Below the pieces are notes generated by a model. That model was given only the letters and a program-made list of their open reading frames with translations, searched no databases and was not told where the DNA came from. A DNA stretch of 64,000 bases from Neoroseomonas marina (GTDB taxonomy: Bacteria; Pseudomonadota; Alphaproteobacteria; Acetobacterales; Acetobacteraceae), in contig NZ_JABBKX010000010.1 of the NCBI RefSeq assembly GCF_012927745.1, positions 62,001 to 126,000 of the forward strand, written 5' to 3'. The position numbers and the translations under genes are program-made. This document shows positions 52,264 through 60,735 of the stretch, one piece after another. How positions within the stretch are numbered: position 1 is the first letter of the stretch; each line of letters starts with the position of its first letter.

Positions 52264-53316
52264 TCAGCGGAAGGGCGGCGCGTACTGCAGGCCACCCGCG
52301 GCCGGCCACACGGCATTCGGGCCGCGCTGGATGCCGATCGGCGTCAGGCTGCGCTCGAACATCTGGCCGTAATTCCCCAGCCGCGTGACGATGTTCACCA
52401 TGAAGGCGTTGTCCACGCCGAGCATCCGGCCGAGATCGCCCGTGCGGCCGATCAGGCGCTGCACGTCCGGACGCGCGTCGGCCGCGGCCTGGCCGATATT
52501 CTGGCTGGTCAGCCCGAGCTCCTCGGCCGTCACGAGGCCGAAGTGGATCCAGCGCACGAGATCCGCGAAGCGCTGGTCGCCGTGGCGCACGGCCGGGCCG
52601 AGCGGCTCCTTGCTGATCACGTCGGGCAGGATGACGTGGTCGGCGGGGCGCGGCTGGACCGAACGGGTGGCGGCGAGGCCCGACACGTCGGTCGTGTAGG
52701 CGTCGCAACGGCCGGCGAGGTAGGCATTCACCACTTCCTCGAGCCGCTCGATCACCACCGGCTGGAACTGGATGCGGTTGGCACGGGCCCAGTCCGTCAG
52801 GTTCTGCTCGGTGGTTGTGCCGGGCTGCACGCAGATCGTGGCGCCGTTGAGCTCGCTCGCGCTGCGCACGCCGAGGCTCGCCTTCACCATGAAGCCCTGG
52901 CCGTCGAAGAAGGTGATGGCGGGGAAGTCGAAGCCGAGGGAGGTGTCGCGCGACAGGGTCCAGGTCGTATTGCGCGCCAGCATGTCGACTTCGCCGGACT
53001 GCAGCGCGGTGAAGCGGTTCTGGGCGGTGGTCGGGACGTAGCGCACCTTGTCCGGATCATTGAACAGGGCGATCGCGACGGCACGGCAATAATCGACGTC
53101 GAAGCCGCGCCAGACGCCCTGGCTGTCCGGTTGGGCGAAGCCGGCGAGGCCGGTGTTCACGCCGCAGATCAGGGTGCCGCGGGCACGGATCGCGTCCATG
53201 GTGGGCGAGGAACCGCCGGCCGCGGGTTGCTGCGCGGCGGCGGGCATCGCGACGGCAGCGGCGATAACCGCCGCGCCGATCGCCCGCAGAAAGCCGGGCC
53301 GTGAAATCTGCTGCAC
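52264..53316 (-). CDS. aapJ: General L-amino acid ABC transporter binding protein AapJ
   Basis: A 350-residue periplasmic protein. Signal peptide RAIGAAVIAAAVAMPAAAQQ, then ARGTLICGVNTGLAGFAQPD, GVWRGFDVDYCRAVAIALFN, FPAITFFDGQGFMVKASLGV and CDAYTTDVSGLAATRS match AapJ/BztA-type proteins. GTG 53316 is chosen because GGGAGACTGACA precedes it and it gives a signal peptide of normal length. It heads the aap operon. Confidence 0.92.
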   Translation of the reverse strand: MQQISRPGFLRAIGAAVIAAAVAMPAAAQQPAAGGSSPTMDAIRARGTLICGVNTGLAGFAQPDSQGVWRGFDVDYCRAVAIALFNDPDKVRYVPTTAQNRFTALQSGEVDMLARNTTWTLSRDTSLGFDFPAITFFDGQGFMVKASLGVRSASELNGATICVQPGTTTEQNLTDWARANRIQFQPVVIERLEEVVNAYLAGRCDAYTTDVSGLAATRSVQPRPADHVILPDVISKEPLGPAVRHGDQRFADLVRWIHFGLVTAEELGLTSQNIGQAAADARPDVQRLIGRTGDLGRMLGVDNAFMVNIVTRLGNYGQMFERSLTPIGIQRGPNAVWPAAGGLQYAPPFR

Positions 53317-53525
53317 TGTCAGTCTCCCTTGATCTTTCAGCCCGTCCAACCGTCCCGGCGGGCCCGTTCCATCTCCCGAGGGGCCATGCTGCGCCACGGC
53401 CGGGCACGGATCAACGCGCATCGCACGCCCTTGCCCTCTTCTTCGACGCCCCCTCGGGTGGGCGGGCCTAGCAAAGGACGGGCCGGAAAGGCAAACCGTT
53501 CTTCCCAGCCGGAGACCGATCGAGG

Positions 53526-54464
53526 ATGCTGCAACTGGACCGCGAGGCCGTACGCGCCGCCCTGCCGTGGGATGCCCTGATCGAGGCGCTGGAGGCCATG
53601 TTCCGCGATGGCTGCGAGGCGCCGCTGCGGCACCGCCATGCCATGCCGGACGGCGAGGGGACCGAGAATACGCTGCTGTTGATGCCCGCCTGGCGGGCCG
53701 GCGGGCATACCGGCGTCAAGATCGTGCACGTGGCGCCCGGAAACGCGGCACGGGGACTGCCCGCGGTGCACGCCGCCTATCTACTTTCCGACGCCGTAAC
53801 GGGCGCGCCGCTGGCCCTGCTGGATGGCGGGGAGCTGACCGACCGCCGGACCGCCGCGGCGAGCCTGCTGGCGGCGCGCTTCCTCGCCCGTCCGGACTCC
53901 TCGCGGCTCCTGCTGCTGGGCAGCGGCAAGGTCGCGCGCGCCCTGGCCGAAGGCTATGCCGCGCGGTTCCCGATCCGGGACATCCGCATCTGGTCGCCGA
54001 CGGCGGCGAATGCCGCGCGCCTGGCTGCGACCCTGGCCGAGGAAGGCCTGCCGGCGCGTGCGGTTGATCGGCCGGATCCGGCGGGGGCGGATATCGTCTC
54101 CGCCGCCACCTTGGCGACGTCTGCCCTCGTGCGGGGCGCGGAGGTGGCGCCGGGAACGCATGTCGACCTGATCGGCGCCTATCGGCGTGACATGCGCGAG
54201 GCCGACGGCGCCCTGCTGGCGCGTGCCACCGTGGTCGTCGACACGCGGACAGGAGCCTTCGCCGAGGCGGGCGACATCGTGCAGGCGATCGCGGAGGGCG
54301 CCATCACCGAGGCATCGGTGGTGGCAGACCTGGCCGAATTGTGCCGGGGCGTGCATCCGGGACGCCGCTCGGCCCAGGACATTACGCTGTTCAAATCGGT
54401 CGGCTGGGCGGGCGAGGATCTTGCCGCGGCGATCCTCGCCTATCGGCGCACGGGGGCCGTCTGA
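53526..54464 (+). CDS. Ornithine cyclodeaminase/mu-crystallin family reductase
   Basis: A 312-residue protein with an N-terminal substrate half (AGGHTGVKIVHVAPGN) and a Rossmann NAD(P) half (LLLLGSGKVARALAEGYAAR). GGELTDRRTAAASLLAARFL carries the conserved Arg that contacts substrate. Family members are ornithine cyclodeaminase, pyrroline-2-carboxylate reductase and ketimine reductases. The sequence does not separate these, though the alphaproteobacterial delta1-pyrroline-2-carboxylate reductases are the nearest match by eye. It is divergent from aapJ. Confidence 0.87.
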   Translation: MLQLDREAVRAALPWDALIEALEAMFRDGCEAPLRHRHAMPDGEGTENTLLLMPAWRAGGHTGVKIVHVAPGNAARGLPAVHAAYLLSDAVTGAPLALLDGGELTDRRTAAASLLAARFLARPDSSRLLLLGSGKVARALAEGYAARFPIRDIRIWSPTAANAARLAATLAEEGLPARAVDRPDPAGADIVSAATLATSALVRGAEVAPGTHVDLIGAYRRDMREADGALLARATVVVDTRTGAFAEAGDIVQAIAEGAITEASVVADLAELCRGVHPGRRSAQDITLFKSVGWAGEDLAAAILAYRRTGAV

Positions 54465-54477
54465 TCTCCCGCAGGGG

Positions 54478-55335
54478 TCAGCGGGCCTGGAAGCCGGCCG
54501 GCGTCAGCGCATAGTGGCGCAGGTCGATGCCCTGCTGCTGGGCGACCGTGGCGGCGACCTCGGCCCGGAAGGCGGTGAGGGCGGTGCCATTGCCCGCGAC
54601 GCGCAGGTCGTTCGCACGGGCCGCGGCGGCCATGGCGTAGAAGGCGAGCGTTTCGGCGGTCGCCTGGCGCTCGGCCTCGGACTGCCGGGCGAGAGGCGAG
54701 TTCCCGGCCAGCATCTGACGTGCCTGCCCGCGCACGGCGGCGATGCCGGCGCGCTGGGTGGTGGCGTCACCGCCCGTCGCGACCTCCCAGGCGATGAGGT
54801 AGAAGGCCGCCACGACATCGGCGAGGTCGCGCGGGTCATACCCATGCTGGATCAGCAGCCGGTCGAATTCCTGCCAGGGCGCGCCTGAGTCCACGGCCTG
54901 ACGCAGGCCCGCGGGGTTCGGGCTGGAGGGCATCGCGGCGGCGAGGACCTGCGCGCGCACGCGCTGCGAAATGGCCGGATCGGGCCGGAAGGCGGTCGGG
55001 CTGGCCGAAGGCATGGCCGCCGCACCGGCGCGGGGGAGGGGAAGCGGTTTGCCAGCCGTCGCGATCGGTTGCGGCGCCGTTGGCGCCGGCTTGGTCGCGG
55101 GACCGGCCACGGCGGCGGGCGCCACGGCCGGCGGCGGCGCCGGCTGCGGAACCGCCGTGGAGCCGGGGAACAACCGGAGGCCGGCGCTGATCGCCGCGCT
55201 CCCGTCCGCGCCGAGCGATCCCAACCCAAGGCCGCCGACCGCGGGGCTCTCGGCCCCGGTCTTTTGCGCCAGGACCGGGGCCGCATGAGCGACCAGAGCC
55301 AGCATTACTGCCTGTCGAAGGAAGCGCCGAGACAT
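54478..55335 (-). CDS. Exported protein, possibly DUF6683-like
   Basis: A 285-residue protein with a signal peptide (RQAVMLALVAHAAPVLAQ), a Pro/Ala-rich linker (residues about 55-115) and a helical C-terminal domain (LIQHGYDPRDLADVVAAFYL, TAETLAFYAMAAAARAND, EVAATVAQQQGIDLRHYALT). The C-terminal pattern reminds me of DUF6683, an unstudied secreted-protein domain; this is recall from pattern, not a search. No functional link to its convergent neighbour is seen. Confidence 0.6.
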   Translation of the reverse strand: MSRRFLRQAVMLALVAHAAPVLAQKTGAESPAVGGLGLGSLGADGSAAISAGLRLFPGSTAVPQPAPPPAVAPAAVAGPATKPAPTAPQPIATAGKPLPLPRAGAAAMPSASPTAFRPDPAISQRVRAQVLAAAMPSSPNPAGLRQAVDSGAPWQEFDRLLIQHGYDPRDLADVVAAFYLIAWEVATGGDATTQRAGIAAVRGQARQMLAGNSPLARQSEAERQATAETLAFYAMAAAARANDLRVAGNGTALTAFRAEVAATVAQQQGIDLRHYALTPAGFQAR

Positions 55336-55430
55336 TCCCGTGTCACCCGTGCTGCCGAACGCGAGGCCCTACAATCGGATGGCGGAGGCCGCGGTTCAAG
55401 CAATGCGCGGGCGGCGCCCTGAAACGCTTC

Positions 55431-55452
55431 GGGGCGCCGCCCCTGGCGCCCC
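55431..55452 (-). terminator. GC hairpin downstream of the nitroreductase gene
   Basis: A perfect 8-bp stem (55431-55438 with 55445-55452) with a 6-base loop lies 8 bases beyond the stop of the minus-strand nitroreductase gene. There is no T-run, so termination is uncertain. Confidence 0.45.
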
Positions 55453-55460
55453 GTTGCGGA

Positions 55461-56069
55461 TCACTCGAAGCGGGCGGCTTCTTCGAAGTCGAGCCGCGGG
55501 TTGCGCGGGAAGAGGCCCTCGGGATCGCCATAGCCGAGGTTGACCAGGAAGTTGGTCTTCCAATTGGTGCCCTGGAAGAAGGCCTCGTCGACCTTCGCGG
55601 CGTCGAAGCCGCTCATCGGGCCGGCATCGAGGCCGAGCGCCCGGGCGGCGAGGATCAGGTAGGCGCCCTGCAGCGAGCCGTTCCGGAATGCCGTCTGTTC
55701 GGCGAAGGACAGGCTGCCGGTGAACCAGTTCCGCGCATCCGGCGCATGCGGGAAGAGCTTCGGCAGATTGTCGTAGAAGTGCAGGTCATGGGCCACGATG
55801 ACGGTGACCGGCGCGTTCATCGTCTTCTCGAGATTGCCGGCCGACAGCGCCGGCTTCAGCTTCGCCTTGCCTTCCGGCGTGCGCACGAAGACGAAGCGGC
55901 CGGGCGAAGCGTTGGCCGAGGTCGGCGCGAACTTCATCAGGTCGTAGAGCTCGCGCAGCTTGGCATCCGGGACGGGGCGGTCCTGCCACTTGTTGTGGGT
56001 GCGGGCCTCGCGGAAGAGCTGATCGAGCGCGCGGTCGTCGAGGGTCTCGGTGGCCATGTTCACGTCCAT
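55461..56069 (-). CDS. Nitroreductase-family protein, RutE-like (malonic semialdehyde reductase)
   Basis: A 202-residue flavin reductase. [60 protein letters not shown] and [15 protein letters not shown] match RutE/HadB-type nitroreductases, which reduce malonic semialdehyde to 3-hydroxypropionate in pyrimidine breakdown. ATG 56069 is preferred over ATG 56057 because CAGGAA lies at proper spacing. No other rut genes are present, so the function could be a broader detoxifying reductase. Confidence 0.83.
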   Translation of the reverse strand: MDVNMATETLDDRALDQLFREARTHNKWQDRPVPDAKLRELYDLMKFAPTSANASPGRFVFVRTPEGKAKLKPALSAGNLEKTMNAPVTVIVAHDLHFYDNLPKLFPHAPDARNWFTGSLSFAEQTAFRNGSLQGAYLILAARALGLDAGPMSGFDAAKVDEAFFQGTNWKTNFLVNLGYGDPEGLFPRNPRLDFEEAARFE

Positions 56070-56162
56070 GTCGGGGTTCCTGCGCAAGCAGTATCGCTGT
56101 GCCCTCGATATGGCGGCTAGGCCCGGTAGGGCCAGGGCAGGCAACGAATGGCGGCGATCAGC

Positions 56163-56213
56163 AAAAAAAATGACGCGCCGGTCCGCGGGGGGGGGGGCGG
56201 CGCGCCCCGGACC
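56163..56213 (-). terminator. Intrinsic terminator with poly-C loop after the NifU-like gene
   Basis: Read on the minus strand, stem GGCGCG/CGCGCC (56204-56199 with 56179-56174) or the competing stem GGTCCG/CGGACC (56213-56208 with 56185-56180) is followed by eight T residues (56170-56163). The loop contains 11 consecutive C residues (56197-56187). It begins shortly after the NfuA-like stop. Confidence 0.65.
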
Positions 56214-56217
56214 TGGA

Positions 56218-56787
56218 TCAGGCCTCGACCTGTTCCACGGCCACCACCTCGGGGACGTAGTGGCGCAGCATGTTCTCGACGCCATGCTTCAGGGTGGCCC
56301 GGGAGGACGGGCAACCCGAGCAGGCGCCCTGCATGCGCAGCCGGACGATGCCGTCGCGGAAGCCCCGGAAGACGATGTCGCCGCCGTCGCCGGCCACGGC
56401 CGGGCGCACGCGGGTGTCGAGCAGTTCCTTGATCTGGGCGACGACTTCCTGATCGGCGGTGTCGAAATCCTCGCCGTGCTCGCCATCGGCCTCGCCGGCC
56501 TCCATGATCGGCAAGCCCGACAGGTAATGCTCCATGATGGCGCCCAGCACGCGGGGGCGCAGCAGGGTCCAGTCGGCATCCTCGGTCTTGGTGACCGTCA
56601 CGAAATCGGCGCCGAGGAAGACGCGGGCGACTTCGCCCACCTGAAAGACCCGCTCGGCGAGCGGGGAGCGGCCCGCCGCATCCCCGGGGCCGGTGAAATC
56701 CGCCGTCCCGCGGTCGCCGAGCACATCCCGCCCGGGCAGGAACTTCAGCGTGGCGGGGTTCGGGGTGGCTTCGGTCTCGATGAACAT
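56218..56787 (-). CDS. NfuA-type Fe-S cluster carrier (NifU C-terminal domain)
   Basis: A 189-residue protein with an N-terminal Nfu_N domain ([20 protein letters not shown]) and a C-terminal NifU domain ([20 protein letters not shown]) carrying CSGCPSS, Cys156 and Cys159, which together with the dimer partner hold a [4Fe-4S] cluster. It delivers clusters to target enzymes such as aconitase or lipoyl synthase. A complete, standard-length alphaproteobacterial Nfu. Single gene with its own terminator. Confidence 0.93.
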   Translation of the reverse strand: MFIETEATPNPATLKFLPGRDVLGDRGTADFTGPGDAAGRSPLAERVFQVGEVARVFLGADFVTVTKTEDADWTLLRPRVLGAIMEHYLSGLPIMEAGEADGEHGEDFDTADQEVVAQIKELLDTRVRPAVAGDGGDIVFRGFRDGIVRLRMQGACSGCPSSRATLKHGVENMLRHYVPEVVAVEQVEA

Positions 56788-56882
56788 GGCGGCGTTCCGC
56801 GGTTGGCGTTGATTCCCGACTTATGTGGTCCGGAATCCGGCCGGGCGCAACAGGCGGGTCCGCGGCCTGCCGTTCGGGCATG

Positions 56883-56915
56883 AAAAAGGGCGGCCGCCCC
56901 ACGGGCGCCGCCCTT
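56883..56915 (-). terminator. Intrinsic terminator after rpmB
   Basis: On the minus strand a 9-bp stem (56915-56907 with 56894-56886) with a 12-base loop runs into a T-run formed by 56887-56883. It lies 24 bases after the rpmB stop. Confidence 0.8.
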
Positions 56916-56939
56916 CCATCCGCCCGGAGGCGGCGCGGT

Positions 56940-57233
56940 TCAGGCCGCCTTCTTGGCCTGGGCGCGCTCGATGCGGCGCTTCAGGGTCACCGCCTCGGCC
57001 GCCAGCTTGCGGTCCGGGGTGCCGAGCAGGAAGGCGTCGAGGCCGCCATTGTGCTCCACGGTGCGGATGCCCGTGGTGGACAGGCGGATCTTCACCTGGG
57101 TGCCGAGCACGTCGGACCAGAAGGAGGTCTCCTGCAGGTTCGGCAGGAAGCGCCGGCGGGTCTTGTTGTTGGCGTGGCTGACGTTGTTGCCCGTCAGAAC
57201 GCCCTTGCCGGTGATGCCGCAGCGGCGGGCCAT
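56940..57233 (-). CDS. rpmB: 50S ribosomal protein L28
   Basis: A 97-residue L28 of the alphaproteobacterial length: [20 protein letters not shown] at the N-terminus, [18 protein letters not shown] and [20 protein letters not shown]. It carries no zinc-binding Cys pairs, so it is the Zn-independent (C-minus) type. It is followed by an intrinsic terminator. Confidence 0.96.
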   Translation of the reverse strand: MARRCGITGKGVLTGNNVSHANNKTRRRFLPNLQETSFWSDVLGTQVKIRLSTTGIRTVEHNGGLDAFLLGTPDRKLAAEAVTLKRRIERAQAKKAA

Positions 57234-57329
57234 GATGGTATTCCCGAAACGATCAGGGCGCGCGGAAGGACTCCCGCACGCGGGTGGAACCGAGGAAGGC
57301 GCGGCTTTTGGCCCAGCCGGGCGGCCGCG

Positions 57330-57587
57330 TCAAGCCTGCGGTGGCTGGCCCTGCCGCGCCTCGGCCAGTTCGCCGTTCTCGACCGAGGCGAGCGCATTGC
57401 GCAGCACGGCCGCCACGGACCGGTCGTCCATGGTCCGGGCGAGCAGGCCGAGCGCCCCCCCGAGCAGGGCGGACGCGATGGAGATCGGCGCGATGCGCTG
57501 CTCCATCATGTACTCGATCGCCTTGTCCACGACCGAGCCGGCGTGGCTCAGATCCTCCGGGGCCATGCCCGAGGGGTCCTGTTGCAT
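57330..57587 (-). CDS. Small protein of unknown function (85 aa)
   Basis: An 85-residue protein with a strong RBS (AAGGAGAACACGGC before ATG 57587). The middle (MMEQRIAPISIASALLGGAL) is amphipathic to hydrophobic, long enough for one membrane or surface helix. The C-terminus (MDDRSVAAVLRNALASVENG) is helical. No family recognised. It lies 67 bases downstream of the Atm1-like ABC exporter gene on the same strand and may be co-transcribed with it. Confidence 0.6.
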   Translation of the reverse strand: MQQDPSGMAPEDLSHAGSVVDKAIEYMMEQRIAPISIASALLGGALGLLARTMDDRSVAAVLRNALASVENGELAEARQGQPPQA

Positions 57588-57654
57588 GCCGTGTTCTCCT
57601 TGTTTCCTTGGGGCAGATAGGACTGGCGAGGGCCGCGGGGAAGCCCTGCGGGCT

Positions 57655-59529
57655 TCACACGGCGGCTTCCCCGATGCGTGTGCCGCGGGGACGGTCAAGG
57701 TCCGCTTCGGCCTGGGCGCGGGCAGCCGCCTCGGCCGCCGCGACGGCCTGGGCCTGGCGCCGCCACATCTCGGCGTAGAGGCCGTCCGCGGCGATCAGGG
57801 TCGCATGGGTGCCGCGCTCGGCGATGCGGCCGTCCTGCAGGACGATGATCTCGTCCGCCTCGACCACCGTGGAGAGTCGGTGTGCGATGACAAGGGTCGT
57901 GCGGTTGCGCGAGACGTCGCGCAGCGCGGCCTGGATCTCCTGCTCGGTGCGGGTGTCGAGGGCGCTCGTCGCTTCGTCCAGGATCAGGATGCGCGGGTCC
58001 TTGAGGATGGTGCGCGCGATGGCGACGCGTTGCTTCTCCCCGCCCGAGAGCTTCAACCCGCGCTCGCCCACCCGGGTCGCATAGCCTTCGGGCAGCCGCA
58101 TGACGAAGTCATGGACCTGGGCGTGGCGGGCGGCGTCCTCGATCTCGGCCTCGGTCGCTCCCGGCCGGCCATAGGCGATGTTGTAGCGGATGGTGTCGTT
58201 GAACAGCACGGTGTCCTGCGGCACGACGCCGATCGCCTGGCGCAGGCTCGCCTGCGTCACGCCCCGGACGTCTTCGCCGTCGACCGTCACGCGGCCGCCG
58301 GTCGCATCGTAGAAGCGGAAGAGCAGGCGGGAGATGGTGGATTTGCCCGCGCCGGTCGGCCCGACGATCGCCAGCATGCGGCCGGGCGGCACGGTGAACG
58401 ACACGCCCTTGAGGATCTCCCGGTCCGGGCGATAGCCGAAGCGGACGTCCTCGAAGCGGATCTCGCCGGGGCCCTTGGCGAGGGCGGGCGCGCCCGGCGC
58501 GTCCTTCACCTCGGCCGGCACCTCGAGCAGCGTGAACATCTGCTCCATGTCGGTCAGCCCTTGCTTGATCTCGCGATAGGCGAAACCGAGGATGTTCAGC
58601 GGCTGGTAGATCTGGATCAGGTAGGTGTTGACCATCACGAAGTCGCCGACCGTCATGTGCCCCTGGGCGATGCCGGATCCCGCGAGCAGCATGGTGATCG
58701 TCAGCCCGACCGCCATGATGAAGGCCTGGCCGGCGTTCAGCATGTTGAGCGTGGTCTCGGACCGCACATAGGCGCGCTCGTAGCGCGTCAGGCTTTCCTC
58801 GTAGCGGCGGGCCTCGTGCGCCTCGTTGTTGAAGTACTTGACCGTCTCGTAGTTCAGCAGGCTGTCCACCGCCTTGGTGTTCGCCTCCTCGTCCAGCTGG
58901 TTCATCTGCCGCCGGAAGCGCAGGCGCCAGTTGGTGAAGAGCAGGGTGAAGGCGACGTAGGCCGCGATGGTCCCGAGCATCGTCACGGTGAAGGACACCG
59001 CGAACAGCCACCACAGGATGACGGCGACGAACAGGATCTCGACGATCGTCGGGATGATGTTGAAGAGCAGGAAGTTCAGCGAGGTCGCGATGCCGCGCAC
59101 CCCGCGCTCGATGACTCGCGACAGGCCACCCGTCGCCCGGTCCATGTGGAAGCGCATGGACAGCGCGTGCAGATGCTCGAAGACCTCGAGTGCCACGCGC
59201 CGCGCGGCGCGCGCCTGCACCTTCGCGAATATGGCGTTGCGCAACTCGCCGAAGGCCGAGGACATGACGCGCAGCAGCCCGTAGCCGACGATCAGTGCGA
59301 CCGGGATGGCGAGGATGGCGCCGACGCCATCCTTCGGTGCCAGCGCGTCCACCGCGCGCGCATAGGCGATCGGCACCAGCACGTTCGCCGCCTTGGCTGC
59401 GGCCACCAGCACCAGCGCGGCGATGACGCGCAGGCGCAGTTCGACCGCCCCCTTCGGCCAGAGATAGGGGGCGATGCGGATCAGGGCGCGGACATGGCTG
59501 CCATCGGCCTTGTCTGTCGAAGGGGGCAA
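57655..59529 (-). CDS. Atm1-type ABC exporter (ABCB family half-transporter)
   Basis: About 624 residues: six-helix membrane domain (LRVIAALVLVAAAKAANVLV, later LQVE-like ATM1 features such as NYETVKYFNNEAHEARRYEE) and a C-terminal ATPase with Walker A IVGPTGAGKST, signature LSGGEKQRVAIART and Walker B ILILDEATSALD. The NYETVKYFNNE motif marks the Atm1/ABCB7 group, which exports glutathione-type sulfur or metal conjugates for Fe-S assembly and metal tolerance. No ATG or GTG suits the N-terminus; TTG 59529, with GGAG ten bases upstream, is the best start. Confidence 0.92.
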   Translation of the reverse strand: MPPSTDKADGSHVRALIRIAPYLWPKGAVELRLRVIAALVLVAAAKAANVLVPIAYARAVDALAPKDGVGAILAIPVALIVGYGLLRVMSSAFGELRNAIFAKVQARAARRVALEVFEHLHALSMRFHMDRATGGLSRVIERGVRGIATSLNFLLFNIIPTIVEILFVAVILWWLFAVSFTVTMLGTIAAYVAFTLLFTNWRLRFRRQMNQLDEEANTKAVDSLLNYETVKYFNNEAHEARRYEESLTRYERAYVRSETTLNMLNAGQAFIMAVGLTITMLLAGSGIAQGHMTVGDFVMVNTYLIQIYQPLNILGFAYREIKQGLTDMEQMFTLLEVPAEVKDAPGAPALAKGPGEIRFEDVRFGYRPDREILKGVSFTVPPGRMLAIVGPTGAGKSTISRLLFRFYDATGGRVTVDGEDVRGVTQASLRQAIGVVPQDTVLFNDTIRYNIAYGRPGATEAEIEDAARHAQVHDFVMRLPEGYATRVGERGLKLSGGEKQRVAIARTILKDPRILILDEATSALDTRTEQEIQAALRDVSRNRTTLVIAHRLSTVVEADEIIVLQDGRIAERGTHATLIAADGLYAEMWRRQAQAVAAAEAAARAQAEADLDRPRGTRIGEAAV

Positions 59530-59742
59530 GCGATCTGGACTCCGGTCTGGCTCGCGCAGATGGGGCCGAAGCGCGGCGAGGGGAAGCGCGCCCCGCGCAT
59601 GGACGCCATCCTGGCGCGCTGGGGCGGACGCAGGATGCCTCGAAACGCCGCCCGCCCGGAAGTCCGGGCCGGCTGCCGAGGCTGCGCCGGAAGCGTCGCG
59701 CGCAATTGGCGTGGCCCGCGTGGCGGGGCACAAGATCCGCCC

Positions 59743-60597
59743 ATGCCCGACCCCAGCCTCCAGCGCCACATCGACGCCTGCAACAACATCACCTCGCCGG
59801 CGGGGCTGATCCCCTTCCGGATCGGCACGGCGCAGGTCGGCTGGGTCGACCCCGACCTGGCCCAGGCGCTGACCTTCCGCCCGCGCGACTTCCATTTCGG
59901 CGCGGATGGCGTCGCGATGGCCGGCCGGCTGCGCAGCCCGGGGGCGCGCAGCGAGGCACTGGCCCAGGCGCTGCCATCCCTCGCGGCCGGCGCCTTCCTG
60001 CGGATCCGCCGCGAATTGTTCGACGTGCGGGAGACGAGCAACGGCCCGGTGCTCGCGACGCTCGATCGGGGCGCGCTGCCGGCCTTCGGCGTGATGTCCC
60101 AGGGCGTGCACGTCAACGGCATCGTCCGACGGGCGGACGGGCTGCATCTTTGGATGGGCGTGCGGTCGCGCGACAAGGCCGTGGCGCCGGGGCAGCTCGA
60201 CAACATCGTCGCCGGCGGGATCCCTGCCGGCCTGTCGCCCGACGAATGCCTGGTGAAGGAGGCGGGGGAGGAGGCGTCGCTGCCACCTGGCCTCGCCGTC
60301 ACGGCGCGGCGTGCCGGCCGCATTTCCTACGTCATGCGGAACGGGGAGGGGCTGCGGCGGGACGTTCTGCATGTCTACGACCTCGAGATCCCCGACGGCG
60401 TCGCGCCGCGGCCGAACGACGACGAGGTCGAGCGTTTCGAGCTCTGGCCCGCCGCCCGGCTGCTCGACGCCGTGCGCCGGACCGACGAGGTGAAGTTCAA
60501 CGTCAATCTGGTGCTGATCGACCTGTTCCTGCGCGAAGGGCTGATCGCGGACCCGGATGGCCGGCTACGTGCGGGGCTGGACCAGGGGCCCGACTGA
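59743..60597 (+). CDS. DUF4743-Nudix hydrolase
   Basis: A 284-residue two-part protein. The N-terminal DUF4743 region (LQRHIDACNNITSPAGLIPF, then VGWVDPDLAQALTFRP) precedes a Nudix domain starting GVHVNGIVRRADGLHLWMGV, with the Nudix box GGIPAGLSPDECLVKEAGEE (Lys replaces the usual Arg). This layout is that of the Nudix module found in the fungal thiamine-pyrophosphokinase-linked Tnr3 proteins, thought to degrade damaged thiamine diphosphates. ATG 59743 is chosen by similarity. It is divergent from the Atm1-like gene. Confidence 0.86.
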   Translation: MPDPSLQRHIDACNNITSPAGLIPFRIGTAQVGWVDPDLAQALTFRPRDFHFGADGVAMAGRLRSPGARSEALAQALPSLAAGAFLRIRRELFDVRETSNGPVLATLDRGALPAFGVMSQGVHVNGIVRRADGLHLWMGVRSRDKAVAPGQLDNIVAGGIPAGLSPDECLVKEAGEEASLPPGLAVTARRAGRISYVMRNGEGLRRDVLHVYDLEIPDGVAPRPNDDEVERFELWPAARLLDAVRRTDEVKFNVNLVLIDLFLREGLIADPDGRLRAGLDQGPD

Positions 60598-60735
60598 GCA
60601 CGGCCACACGCGCTACGTGCGCGCCTGCAACCTGGCGTGACTGGACTCCCGCGGGCAGCTAGCCCCTTGCTATGTGCGATGCCGTCGCGGGACGGAGATC
60701 CCGCGCGTCGCCGGACCGAAGGAGAGGCCCCCGCA

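Noticed and set aside
56953..59742. The upstream 930 codons of a long plus-strand frame ending at 60597
   Set aside because: Only the last 284 codons (from ATG 59743) show a real protein, DUF4743-Nudix; the rest is antisense to rpmB and the Atm1 gene.
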